DNA of 64,000 nucleotides from Desulfitobacterium sp050251735. Its GTDB lineage: Bacteria; Bacillota; Desulfitobacteriia; Desulfitobacteriales; Desulfitobacteriaceae. The translations under genes and the position numbers were made by a program. The stretch covers positions 70,307-134,306 of the forward strand of contig JBFWMF010000008.1 of NCBI GenBank assembly GCA_050251735.1, in the 5' to 3' direction. Position 1 is the stretch's first letter. Every line of letters begins with the position of its first letter. Shown here piece after piece: positions 45,392 to 52,977 of this stretch. The notes under the pieces were generated by a model. The model did no database searches and was not told the origin of the DNA. It saw only the letters and a program-made list of their open reading frames with translations.

Positions 45392-45421
45392 AAAAAAGAG
45401 ACCATCTTTGCAGATGATCTC
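45392..45421 (-). terminator. intrinsic terminator after the NarL-type pair
   Basis: On the minus strand GAGATCATCT-GCAA-AGATGGTCTC is followed by TTTTTTG. It ends the kinase/response-regulator operon and insulates the reductase genes, whose promoter must lie between 45280 and 45390. Confidence 0.93.
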
Positions 45422-45470
45422 ATAGTCGCTTTCGACTAGTCAAATCGATAAGTACGGTGTTTAATTAGTA

Positions 45471-46127
45471 TTAATCATAATTCCCTTTTTGAGCTTCTCT
45501 AAAGACATCAATGGCTTGAATGCGATTTTGAACATGCAACTTACGAACCGCATTGTGCACATGATTCTTGACCGTATTTTCGGCAATATACAGTTTTTGA
45601 GCCACCTGATTATAAGTGAGCCCTTTACTGATGAGTTCTAACACTTCCTGCTCCCGTTTAGACAGACTGTGCAATGGGCTTTTTATAACTGCTGTTTTTC
45701 CTCTGGCTTTATTGACAAAACCTCTTAGTATTTTCGAAGCCAGCGAGGGAGAAACCATCAACTCTCCTCGCATCAAGGCTCTAATCGCCTCTATGAATTC
45801 GGCTGAGCTCATATTTTTTAACAGGTATCCATCAGCTCCGGATTTTAGGGCTTCGAATAAGGAAGCATCTGTATCAACTACGGTCAACATGGCAACTACA
45901 CTTTCCGGAAAACTTTCCTTGATCAATGTTACTGCTGTGATCCCGTTACAGACCGGCATTTGGATATCCATTAAAACGAGATCTGGTCTTAAGTCCAAAG
46001 CTTTCTCCACACCTTCTTGCCCATCACAGGCTTCCCCTATAACCTCGATATCCTCCGCTCGGGATATAATATCCCGAATTCCTTCCCTTACTAACCTGTG
46101 GTCATCCACTAAAACTACGTTTATCAT
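45471..46127 (-). CDS. NarL/FixJ-family response regulator
   Basis: A 218-residue regulator: receiver (VVLVDDHRLVREGI, phospho-Asp in LVLMDIQMP, Thr in LTVVD, Lys in LLKNMSS) and C-terminal LuxR helix-turn-helix (LSKREQEVLELISKGLTYNQVAQKLYIAENTVKNHV). Its ATG lies inside the end of the kinase gene (26-nt overlap) with AAGGTG 5 nt upstream. It likely activates the adjacent flavin-reductase/etf genes in response to the kinase's signal; this is inference from position. Confidence 0.95.
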   Translation of the reverse strand: MINVVLVDDHRLVREGIRDIISRAEDIEVIGEACDGQEGVEKALDLRPDLVLMDIQMPVCNGITAVTLIKESFPESVVAMLTVVDTDASLFEALKSGADGYLLKNMSSAEFIEAIRALMRGELMVSPSLASKILRGFVNKARGKTAVIKSPLHSLSKREQEVLELISKGLTYNQVAQKLYIAENTVKNHVHNAVRKLHVQNRIQAIDVFREAQKGNYD

Positions 46128-47805
46128 CGGAACACCTTCTCACCATTTCCAAAATTTCCTTCTGGCAAGGCACCTGAATTGTAACAACCGTACCGCGGCT
46201 TGGAGCACTCTCAATGAAGAATTTCCCTCCAACGGACAGAATTCTCTCCTCCATAATACGAAGGCCATATCGCCGCCTAGAGCCACTTTTCAACTCAGTA
46301 AGTTCAAATCCCTTCCCATTATCCGCAACGGTAATTCTAAGAAAACGTTTTCCCCAGGAACCGACCTCAATCTTCACCTCACTGGCATTCGCGTGTTTGC
46401 CAACATTCGTTAACGCTTCCTGAATTATTCGCATTAATTGGGTCTCGATATTGGGTGGAAGTCGAAACAATCTAAGGTCGGGGGATATCAACTGAACTTC
46501 AATGTGATGTTGTAAACAAAATTCAGAAATATTTTCCTCTAAAGCAACTCCAAAATCCCCTACATGGTCTGTCTCCCCTTTTAAAGAAAAAATAGCCTGT
46601 CTAACCTCCTGATAAGCTGTATCTGCCAGGTTGTTAAGCTGACCAAGTTTATCTTCAGCCTCACGCTTTTCTCCTTCTTTCAGCAAATAGGCGATATCCT
46701 TAATATTACTTTGGAGTCGAGCAACAGTCTGAGCTAAACCATCATGTATCTCATCGGCTAGCCAATGCCGTTCCCGAAGTGCTGCTTGGTTTTCAATCTG
46801 TTGCCATAGTGCTTCGTTTTCTACGGATACTGCAACCTGATTAGCCAAGATTGAGAGCATCTGAACCTCTCCAAATGAAAAAGAGCGGTTCTGCCGATTG
46901 GCTGCACACAAAACCCCAGTCACTTGGCCCCGTACCTGAACAGGAACCCCTAAAAAACCCTTGACCTGAATATCCAAATCTGTAAAAAGAACGGAGAAGT
47001 TCCGCGCCGCCTCTACTGGGTCCTTTACCCCAATCGGTTGTCCATTTTCAATTATCTCGCCCAACAGGCTTTCTTCCAAGCTGATAATTCGTGACTCCAG
47101 TTTGCTCCTCATATCATTACCGCTCAAGGTTTTCCAATACCAATACTTTTCCTTCGGTTCCATCAGCAATAGTCCAACGAAATCAACATGCATGACATGC
47201 CGAATTTGGTCGACAACGGACTGCAATCGTTGGTTAAAATCAGCTACGGATGAAAGTTCCAATCCCAATTGTAATAGAGCTTCCGAACGCTGTTGAGCGT
47301 TCTTGATCTGTTTTAACTTTCGGGCTAATTTCTTTGTAAGCCCTTTTTCCACCCCTAAGTTTCTGATAATAATAGCAGCTTCGTGATCTCCTTTTTTTCC
47401 TTTGAAGGAAGAGACTGTAATCGCCACAGGAACTAAGCTTCCGTCTTTTTGAGACATTCGGGTTTCAAGATAGGGTAGCGATTCCCCCTCTCTGATTGTA
47501 TTAAGTACTAAACATTGACCGAGACATGCCTCCTTTTCAATCCGTTTATCGCAGCCTGTAACATAGCAGAAGTTATGCCCAATCAATTCCTCAAGCGAGA
47601 ATCCTGACATACTCAGTAATGAAGGATTAGCTGCCAAGATCCTCTTGTCTTCACTCACAAGAAGAATACCATCAAAACTCGTTTGAAATAGGGCTTGCAA
47701 TCGTTGCTGTCTTCTTCGCTTTATTTTATTGATCACGATCATTAAGGTAATAACAAACAAATTCATAATAAGTAAAATAGAAATCGGTATTCCCCAATTA
47801 CTCAT
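46102..47805 (-). CDS. PAS-GAF sensor histidine kinase (HisKA_3)
   Basis: A 567-residue kinase with one N-terminal membrane segment (residues ~6-27), a PAS domain (~38-160), a GAF domain (~185-330), HisKA_3 with the phospho-His in LADEIHDGLAQTVARLQ, and HATPase (VADNGKGFEL, GSRRRYGLRIMEERI). The PAS insert contains four cysteines, Cys80, Cys85, Cys94 and Cys98 (NFCYVTGCDKRIEKEACLGQC is cut here to its Cys), which could hold a metal or redox centre, so a redox or reactive ligand may be sensed. It shares a transcript with the response regulator. Confidence 0.93.
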   Translation of the reverse strand: MSNWGIPISILLIMNLFVITLMIVINKIKRRRQQRLQALFQTSFDGILLVSEDKRILAANPSLLSMSGFSLEELIGHNFCYVTGCDKRIEKEACLGQCLVLNTIREGESLPYLETRMSQKDGSLVPVAITVSSFKGKKGDHEAAIIIRNLGVEKGLTKKLARKLKQIKNAQQRSEALLQLGLELSSVADFNQRLQSVVDQIRHVMHVDFVGLLLMEPKEKYWYWKTLSGNDMRSKLESRIISLEESLLGEIIENGQPIGVKDPVEAARNFSVLFTDLDIQVKGFLGVPVQVRGQVTGVLCAANRQNRSFSFGEVQMLSILANQVAVSVENEALWQQIENQAALRERHWLADEIHDGLAQTVARLQSNIKDIAYLLKEGEKREAEDKLGQLNNLADTAYQEVRQAIFSLKGETDHVGDFGVALEENISEFCLQHHIEVQLISPDLRLFRLPPNIETQLMRIIQEALTNVGKHANASEVKIEVGSWGKRFLRITVADNGKGFELTELKSGSRRRYGLRIMEERILSVGGKFFIESAPSRGTVVTIQVPCQKEILEMVRRCSDDKRSFSG

Positions 47806-47928
47806 TTTTATCTCCCCATTGAAATTTGTTTAATATTTCACTTATACTTCGCTTCAATGCTAGTAATTTCCTCCTAAGGGCCTCCCGACATTTCATTCCC
47901 TCATTTTCAAGTGTTTCGGGCATTTTTA

Positions 47929-48147
47929 TCAAGCCTGCTTACATACTAAGACCTTCAACTCCTCGGGGATAAAAATGGCCATCAGAAAGACCATGATATA
48001 CAGGGCGGCGAAGACTACTTTGATATTCAGGTCCTTGAGAATTCTAAACAAGGCGAAGCCGACGAAGACCCCGATCCCGCTAATAAGAACCCAGACGAAT
48101 ACCATCTCATTGACGCCCGGCATGATCATGTGGGTTTGCTTCGCCAA
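47929..48147 (-). pseudogene. remnant of a DUF1538-like membrane protein
   Basis: An open stretch of 72 codons with two hydrophobic segments (VFVWVLISGIGVFVGFALF and VVFAALYIMVFLMAIFIPEEL). It resembles the interior of DUF1538 membrane proteins, which are several times longer, and has no good ribosome site (TTG 48147 or ATG 48129). It follows hgcB by 16 nt on the same strand. A broken gene left by deletion is the simplest reading; a short functional protein cannot be excluded. The family assignment is from memory. Confidence 0.5.
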
Positions 48148-48163
48148 GACCTAAAGGGCAGGC

Positions 48164-48460
48164 TCAGCAACAGCCTCCACTATCAGAGGAACAGTCGCAG
48201 CTAGGTTCTGTGCCGGTTAACCAGCCCTTGATAATAGCAGAAGCACAACCCACACCTGGCTTGACCTCTAAGGCATGAAACGGGCAATTCTTAACACAAG
48301 CGCCACATTCGATACAACGGTCTTTGTCCACAATCGTAGCTTTACTGTTCATAATCGCGAAAACCTGATGGGGGCATACTTCGAAACATTTTCCGCAGCC
48401 TGTGCATCGGCTCTGTTCCAACTTTAAGGTGGAAACGTTTTTTAAATAGTGGTGCTTCAT
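48164..48460 (-). CDS. hgcB: HgcB, ferredoxin of mercury methylation
   Basis: A 98-residue dicluster ferredoxin that is thought to reduce the HgcA corrinoid and to handle Hg(II). Cluster 1 uses Cys19, 22, 25 and 29; cluster 2 uses Cys49, 52, 55 and 59 in CIECGACVKNCP, the HgcB signature. Cys72 and the terminal pair Cys97-Cys98 match the extra conserved thiols of HgcB; the tail CDCSSDSGGCC is unusually Cys-rich. ATG 48460 has GGGAGGT 4-5 nt upstream; a longer frame to 48532 overlaps hgcA and lacks support. It follows hgcA by 28 nt. Confidence 0.93.
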   Translation of the reverse strand: MKHHYLKNVSTLKLEQSRCTGCGKCFEVCPHQVFAIMNSKATIVDKDRCIECGACVKNCPFHALEVKPGVGCASAIIKGWLTGTEPSCDCSSDSGGCC

Positions 48461-48488
48461 ACTTACCTCCCTTTCTCCCCTTATATTC

Positions 48489-49493
48489 TTAGATAAAGCT
48501 ACTGACCAGTAACAATGCGCAACCCACAACAATTGAAATGATAATAGCCGGAATCGCGATTCTCATCTCTTTCAAAACCCCTGAAAAAGAAGTGTACGTT
48601 GAAGAGCCGGTAAAGTTCATGGCTAAATAGGCCGAAACGGCAGGGAAAATGAGTACGTACCCAAGAGCCTGAAGCAAACTATATTGAGGATCATAGGGCC
48701 ACCCATTTAGCCAATTAACTAGAATAGCCCAGACAAAACCTAAGAACCAACCCTTCCAAGCAAAGGCACGCCCGGGGATCCAAGGTAACAATACCGGCGT
48801 TAAGACGCTTCCGACAATTACGGCGCCCAAATACCCATAAAAATCAACCACACCAAAAGGCCCAAGACCCATCAGGTTTAACAAAAAGAGCACTCCAAAA
48901 ATCATCAATGATGACTTTACGGTGCTTACAAATTCAATCGGTGTTAAAACCAACCGATCATAAGCACTAAATCGTACTGTTCTCATTTCAGGCGTGGCTT
49001 TCATTCCCGCTTGAATATACTCTTTGATATCTGTTGCCCTCACCGGTCCATAGCTAACCTTAAATCCCGTATGCTTAGTGACCTCATGTGCACTTACACC
49101 CGGAGCGCCCAACTGAGGCAAGATCAGGGTTCGATGAGATACAACTTTATCAAGTTGAACAATGGCCAATCGATTGATAAGTTCCGTTGTTCCAAATGTC
49201 CCTTTGCCGGCAGCACACCACACATTCACACCCTTGGTATCTAAAGCAAGAATCCACACGTCCAGATTAGTTAATTCTTTTCGCAAATTATCAAACGTCA
49301 ACTTGTAATTGGCTGTAACGAGTACAGGGGAACTCATATTAGGGTTCCCCACACGATAAAGACCCGGCTCAACTTGATAATTCATTCTGTCAATACCCCA
49401 ACGAACCTTCCACGCACCCAATCTATCTTGAAAAGTCAGTTGGGTTGATGTTTGCATGATCTTAAGCTCTCTGCCTGTACCGATGGTTAACAT
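48489..49493 (-). CDS. hgcA: HgcA, corrinoid protein of mercury methylation
   Basis: Membrane corrinoid methyltransferase that, with HgcB, converts Hg(II) to methylmercury. The diagnostic cap-helix motif NVWCAAGKGTF is intact; its Cys is the lower-axial cobalt ligand. The N-terminal ~170 residues form the corrinoid domain (PVLVTANYKLTFD, DVWILALDTKGVNV), followed by about five membrane segments (from ~residue 185 to the end). With ATG 49493 the ligand is Cys93, the same number as in strain ND132 as I recall. GAGG lies 6 nt before that ATG; GTG 49511 and ATG 49505 are also in frame. It begins 18 nt after arsC, in the ars operon. Confidence 0.95.
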   Translation of the reverse strand: MLTIGTGRELKIMQTSTQLTFQDRLGAWKVRWGIDRMNYQVEPGLYRVGNPNMSSPVLVTANYKLTFDNLRKELTNLDVWILALDTKGVNVWCAAGKGTFGTTELINRLAIVQLDKVVSHRTLILPQLGAPGVSAHEVTKHTGFKVSYGPVRATDIKEYIQAGMKATPEMRTVRFSAYDRLVLTPIEFVSTVKSSLMIFGVLFLLNLMGLGPFGVVDFYGYLGAVIVGSVLTPVLLPWIPGRAFAWKGWFLGFVWAILVNWLNGWPYDPQYSLLQALGYVLIFPAVSAYLAMNFTGSSTYTSFSGVLKEMRIAIPAIIISIVVGCALLLVSSFI

Positions 49494-49511
49494 ATTCCAC
49501 CTCATATTCAC

Positions 49512-49925
49512 CTATGCTTTAATTTGACCGCTAATTATCCGTTCTTTAAGTTCTATGACCTTGTTCTCAATAATTTTGGCTGTTTGAATAAACTCCTCAT
49601 CGCTTTTTCCGGTTAGATCTTCCAGTCCCCAGTCTTCTCTATATTTGCAAGGTACATTGGGGCAATTAACATTACACCCCATCGTAATCACAATATCCGG
49701 TTGGGGGATATCTTGAAGAAGCTTGGAAAACTGAGTCTTCTCCATATCGATATCATAGAGCTCTTTGATAATCCGCACTGCGTCATTGTTGATCGAAGGC
49801 CTAGTTTCAGTGCCCGCTGAATAGGACTCAAATACATCAGCAGCCAGCTTTTTCCCAAGGGCTTCAGCTATCTGCGAGCGGCAAGAATTATGAACACAGA
49901 CAAAGGCAACCTTTATTTTATTCAT
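49512..49925 (-). CDS. arsC: arsenate reductase, low-molecular-weight phosphatase (thioredoxin) type
   Basis: Reduces arsenate to arsenite in the cytoplasm, 137 residues. The P-loop is CVHNSCRS with catalytic Cys10 (C-x5-R), and further cysteines Cys84, Cys88 and Cys93 (MGCNVNCPNVPC) supply the resolving disulfide pair of the thioredoxin-coupled ArsC family. Its start overlaps the acr3 stop by 4 nt (ATGA), and it is followed after 18 nt by hgcA. The product arsenite is the substrate of the Acr3 pump encoded just before. Confidence 0.94.
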   Translation of the reverse strand: MNKIKVAFVCVHNSCRSQIAEALGKKLAADVFESYSAGTETRPSINNDAVRIIKELYDIDMEKTQFSKLLQDIPQPDIVITMGCNVNCPNVPCKYREDWGLEDLTGKSDEEFIQTAKIIENKVIELKERIISGQIKA

Positions 49926-50995
49926 GCTATTTTGGCAGCCCCTTTTTTATCGAAATACTTTCTCTTAAAATAAAAAGCAAGATTAACCAAGGCAATCATC
50001 ACAGGCACTTCAACCAGTGGTCCTATTACGGCTGCGAAGGCTTGATCTGACGCAATTCCAAAAACGGCGACTGCTACGGCAATAGCAAGTTCAAAGTTAT
50101 TGCTGGCTGCAGTAAAGGCAAGAGTTACTGTCTGCTCATAATTGACCCCTTGCTTATAGGACATATAAAAACTGATTAAGAACATAATGGCAAAATAGAT
50201 TAACAGCGGAATGGCAATGCGGACCACATGAAAGGGCAGAGCCACGATAAATTGTCCTTTTAAGACAAACATCACAATGATGGTATATAACAAGGCGATT
50301 AAAGCGAGAGGCGATATTTTAGGAATAAAGACCTTTTCATACCACTCTTTGTTCTTAACTCTTAAGAAAATAAATCGGGTCAAAAAACCGGCTGCAAAAG
50401 GAATTCCTAAATAGATTAAAACGCTCTTAGCCACATCCCCCATGGCAACATGAACCACTTGCCCACCCCAGGAAAGTCCTAACCATTGAGGCAAGACGGT
50501 GACAAAGAAATATATATATACCGAATAAAAAAGAATCTGGAAGATAGAATTCAAGGCGACTAGGGCAGCGCAATATTCGTTATCCCCTTTAGCCAAAGTA
50601 TTCCAAACAATAACCATGGCAATGCAGCGAGCAAGTCCAATGATAATAAGGCCAATAGCATAGTTTGGCATATCAGGTAGTAACAAGACGGCCAAGATGA
50701 ACATCAACACAGGGCCGATGACCCAGTTTTGAACTAAGGACAGGAGAAGAACCTTTTTATTTTGGGCTACTTTGCCTATTTCCTCATATTTGATCTTTGC
50801 CAAGGGTGGATACATCATAATAATAAGACCGATGGCTATAGGCCACGAAATCGTACCAGTACTCATACTCTCTAAAGTCTTAGCGAGACTTGGAAAGAGG
50901 TATCCCCCTAACACTCCTATCCCCATGGCTAGGAAAATCCACAGCGTTAGAAAGCGATCAAGAGTAGATAACTTCGTTGGAGCTTTAACACTCAC
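49922..50995 (-). CDS. acr3: Acr3-family arsenite exporter
   Basis: A 357-residue secondary arsenite efflux protein of the bile/arsenite/riboflavin transporter superfamily, about ten membrane segments. The conserved thiol of Acr3 is in GLARCIAMVIVWN, and AALVALNSIFQILFY, AAGFLTRF and AFTAASNNFELAIAVA are family segments. GTG 50995 is chosen because GGGAGGT lies 7 nt upstream; this start lies 11 nt inside the end of arsR. An in-frame ATG at 51013 precedes that ribosome site. Genes run arsR-acr3-arsC-hgcA-hgcB. Confidence 0.95.
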   Translation of the reverse strand: MSVKAPTKLSTLDRFLTLWIFLAMGIGVLGGYLFPSLAKTLESMSTGTISWPIAIGLIIMMYPPLAKIKYEEIGKVAQNKKVLLLSLVQNWVIGPVLMFILAVLLLPDMPNYAIGLIIIGLARCIAMVIVWNTLAKGDNEYCAALVALNSIFQILFYSVYIYFFVTVLPQWLGLSWGGQVVHVAMGDVAKSVLIYLGIPFAAGFLTRFIFLRVKNKEWYEKVFIPKISPLALIALLYTIIVMFVLKGQFIVALPFHVVRIAIPLLIYFAIMFLISFYMSYKQGVNYEQTVTLAFTAASNNFELAIAVAVAVFGIASDQAFAAVIGPLVEVPVMIALVNLAFYFKRKYFDKKGAAKIA

Positions 50996-51302
50996 ATTTA
51001 AGACCTCCCACATTATTATTTTCCTTCTGGCTTGTTATTTCATCTAGCAGCTTCTTAGCAGCTTCACACCCTTCTTTATTAATTGAATAGTGCATCCATT
51101 TGCCTTCCCTCCGACTATCCACAAGTCCAGAATCACAAAGAATCTTCATGTGGTGTGATAAGGTTGATTGTCCGATATGCAAATCCTCAAGAATTTCACA
51201 GGCACATCTCTCAGTACTTTGCAACATTTCCATAATCATCAGCCGATTTGGGTCGCCGAGTGCCTTAAAGACCTTTGCATTTTTCTGATATATATTTTCC
51301 AT
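50985..51302 (-). CDS. arsR: ArsR-family metalloregulator
   Basis: A 105-residue winged-helix repressor. The DNA-binding part contains CACEILEDLHIGQSTLSHHMKIL, in which Cys33 and Cys35 form the classical arsenic-sensing pair; a third thiol is near the C terminus (Cys103, Cys105 in LKCEC). Arsenite or antimonite binding would release DNA. It is the first gene of the operon, directly after a sigma-A promoter and a candidate operator, and overlaps acr3. It therefore probably also controls hgcAB. Confidence 0.95.
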   Translation of the reverse strand: MENIYQKNAKVFKALGDPNRLMIMEMLQSTERCACEILEDLHIGQSTLSHHMKILCDSGLVDSRREGKWMHYSINKEGCEAAKKLLDEITSQKENNNVGGLKCEC

Positions 51303-51318
51303 AATTATTAAGACCTCA

Positions 51319-51336
51319 TATCTATTTTTATCGATA
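51319..51336 (-). promoter_or_regulatory. candidate ArsR operator
   Basis: On the minus strand TATCGAT-AAAA-ATAGATA is an inverted repeat of 7-bp arms with one mismatch, lying between the -10 box and arsR, where a repressor would block transcription. Confidence 0.65.
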
Positions 51337-51341
51337 CGTTT

Positions 51342-51370
51342 ATTGTATGACTCACATCGAAGGATGTCAA
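51342..51370 (-). promoter_or_regulatory. sigma-A promoter of arsR-acr3-arsC-hgcAB
   Basis: Minus strand: TTGACA (-35, complement of 51365-51370), a 17-bp spacer, TACAAT (-10, complement of 51342-51347). It lies 40 bp before the arsR start codon. No other promoter or terminator is seen until after hgcB. Confidence 0.85.
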
Positions 51371-51490
51371 TATGAAGAAATTAGTCCAACAAATATATTC
51401 TTTAGCGTGGATCATTTCCATTCACAATAGGCCCCACGGCTGAGCGGAACTGGCGTTCCAAAATGCAATCACTACCTGATGAAAAGACAT

Positions 51491-51540
51491 TAAAAAGGCC
51501 GGAATAAACGGCAATTTATGTCGTTTATTCCGGCCTTTGT
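51491..51540 (-). terminator. intrinsic terminator of the arr-like operon
   Basis: A perfect 17-bp stem (AAAGGCCGGAATAAACG with its complement at 51522-51538) around an 11-nt loop, followed on the minus strand by TTTTTAATG. It separates the arr-like operon from the ars/hgc promoter. The rest of the 297-nt gap (51371-51490) contains no gene. Confidence 0.92.
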
Positions 51541-51599
51541 CTATGCAGCTAACCTTACTCAGCACACTGTTTAACCTAAACATTTATCTACTATCTTAA

Positions 51600-52187
51600 T
51601 TAATTGACCAATTCTAAAGTTAAATTTGCCAATCCTTTATAAAAAGGACTTTGGGCATATTCTTGAATTCTTTTGGTAAAGTCACCCATCCAAGACTTTA
51701 GATATTTGTTCATGAAGGTATCTTTCATGGTAAGCCATTGATTATCCTTCGTTTCAAGGTATTTCGCTATAAGAAAATAGACGAACTCAAGCTCAGTAAT
51801 AACGTGATCAGGAGGCTGTTTAAAGTCATCTGATAATTTAAGTCCAGCTTCTTGATAGGCCTGTAATACCTTAACCGAAGAATCCCCCATAATTCGACGT
51901 TGACCATCAAGATAAATCGAACCATAAGGAGGAGCCAAAAGATCAAAAGGCCCAATAAATAATTTTGCATATTCCAAATTCAGATCTTCAATGTTAGTTT
52001 CAACGACCAAGAAGCTCTCCATCTCCGCTATTATTGGAACTATATCGGGTCTGAAATCCGCTAGAGTCTCCTTTAGTAGAGATAAGACTTCTTCCATAGA
52101 ATTCGAGGGAGAACCATAAAGTAGGGAAATAAGTTTACAGATGTTTGCTGTTTGGGTTAAATCGCGAGTGTCAAGAAGAGCCGTCAT
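51600..52187 (-). CDS. arrD: TorD/DmsD-family molybdoenzyme chaperone
   Basis: A 195-residue helical chaperone that binds the apo-catalytic subunit and its Tat leader until the cofactor is inserted. It shows the TorD pattern ISLLYGSPSNSMEEV near the N terminus, EYAKLFIGPFDLLAPPYGSIYLDG in the middle, and ELEFVYFLIAKYLE later. It is the last gene of the operon with the catalytic, Fe-S and NrfD subunits, so it almost certainly serves that catalytic subunit. The name arrD follows from the arrA assignment. Confidence 0.85.
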   Translation of the reverse strand: MTALLDTRDLTQTANICKLISLLYGSPSNSMEEVLSLLKETLADFRPDIVPIIAEMESFLVVETNIEDLNLEYAKLFIGPFDLLAPPYGSIYLDGQRRIMGDSSVKVLQAYQEAGLKLSDDFKQPPDHVITELEFVYFLIAKYLETKDNQWLTMKDTFMNKYLKSWMGDFTKRIQEYAQSPFYKGLANLTLELVN

Positions 52188-52265
52188 TCGTAACCCAACC
52201 TTTCGATGAATAATGATGTTTTAGCAAACGGGCCGACTTCGGCCCGTTTGCTTTTCTATGATATT

Positions 52266-52952
52266 TTAAAAATCTCTGATATAAAATACTCTTGGCTGAG
52301 TTCCGGCATTTGGTTTTAATTGCTTGTAACCGTATTTACCGATTAGCTGATTAACTTCGCTTGTTGGATCATCAAAATCCCCAACAGTTCGAGCATCTGC
52401 TGGGCAGGAAGCTGCACAGTAGGGTATTTCTCTTTTGGCTAAGCGATGGTCGCAAAGGGTGCACTTTTCAACAATCCCTTTAGGACGAATGCCGGCGTAA
52501 GTTGTTGCCCGATCTGGGTTATAATAGGGGACTTTTTCTCCAACCTTTTCAGCTACTTCGGCTCCATTTGTAGTCCCTTGCTCAATTACCGAGGTCTTAT
52601 CTCGCCAAATGCCGTGGGGCACTTTGGCGTTATAGTTAATGACTTCGTAGGGGCAGGCTTGCATGCAACTCTTACATCCGATGCATCTATTGGGGTCATG
52701 AAGAGTCAGCCCGTTATCATCCTTATACATGGCTTTGGTAGGGCAGGCTCTGACGCAAGCTGCGTTATCACAGTGATTGCATAGGGTAGGGACATACTCA
52801 TAGGTTACATTGGGGAAAACGCCTTTTGTCCGCTTTATATGATGGGCCCAGAACATTCCTTGATCCACATTATTCTCGTTCTTGCAAGCAATGCCGCAGG
52901 CTCCACATCCAACGCATTTATGCAAGTTAATGACCATTCCATATCGTGCCAA
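52266..52952 (-). CDS. arrB: four-cluster [4Fe-4S] subunit, ArrB-like
   Basis: A 228-residue DmsB/PsrB/ArrB-type subunit with cysteine groups CVGCGACGIAC, CNHCDNAACVRAC, CIGCKSCMQACPYEV and CTLCDHRLAKREIPYCAASC for four clusters. The start is TTG 52952, with GGAGGTG 7 nt upstream. It lacks its own signal and would be exported with the Tat-bearing catalytic subunit, whose gene ends 25 nt before it. It links that subunit with the NrfD membrane protein. Confidence 0.9.
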   Translation of the reverse strand: MARYGMVINLHKCVGCGACGIACKNENNVDQGMFWAHHIKRTKGVFPNVTYEYVPTLCNHCDNAACVRACPTKAMYKDDNGLTLHDPNRCIGCKSCMQACPYEVINYNAKVPHGIWRDKTSVIEQGTTNGAEVAEKVGEKVPYYNPDRATTYAGIRPKGIVEKCTLCDHRLAKREIPYCAASCPADARTVGDFDDPTSEVNQLIGKYGYKQLKPNAGTQPRVFYIRDF

Positions 52953-52977
52953 TGGTATTCACCTCCGTGTTTGTGAA

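Noticed and set aside
48461..48532. 24-residue N-terminal extension of HgcB
   Set aside because: It would overlap hgcA and lacks a ribosome site, whereas ATG 48460 has GGGAGGT and gives the normal HgcB length.
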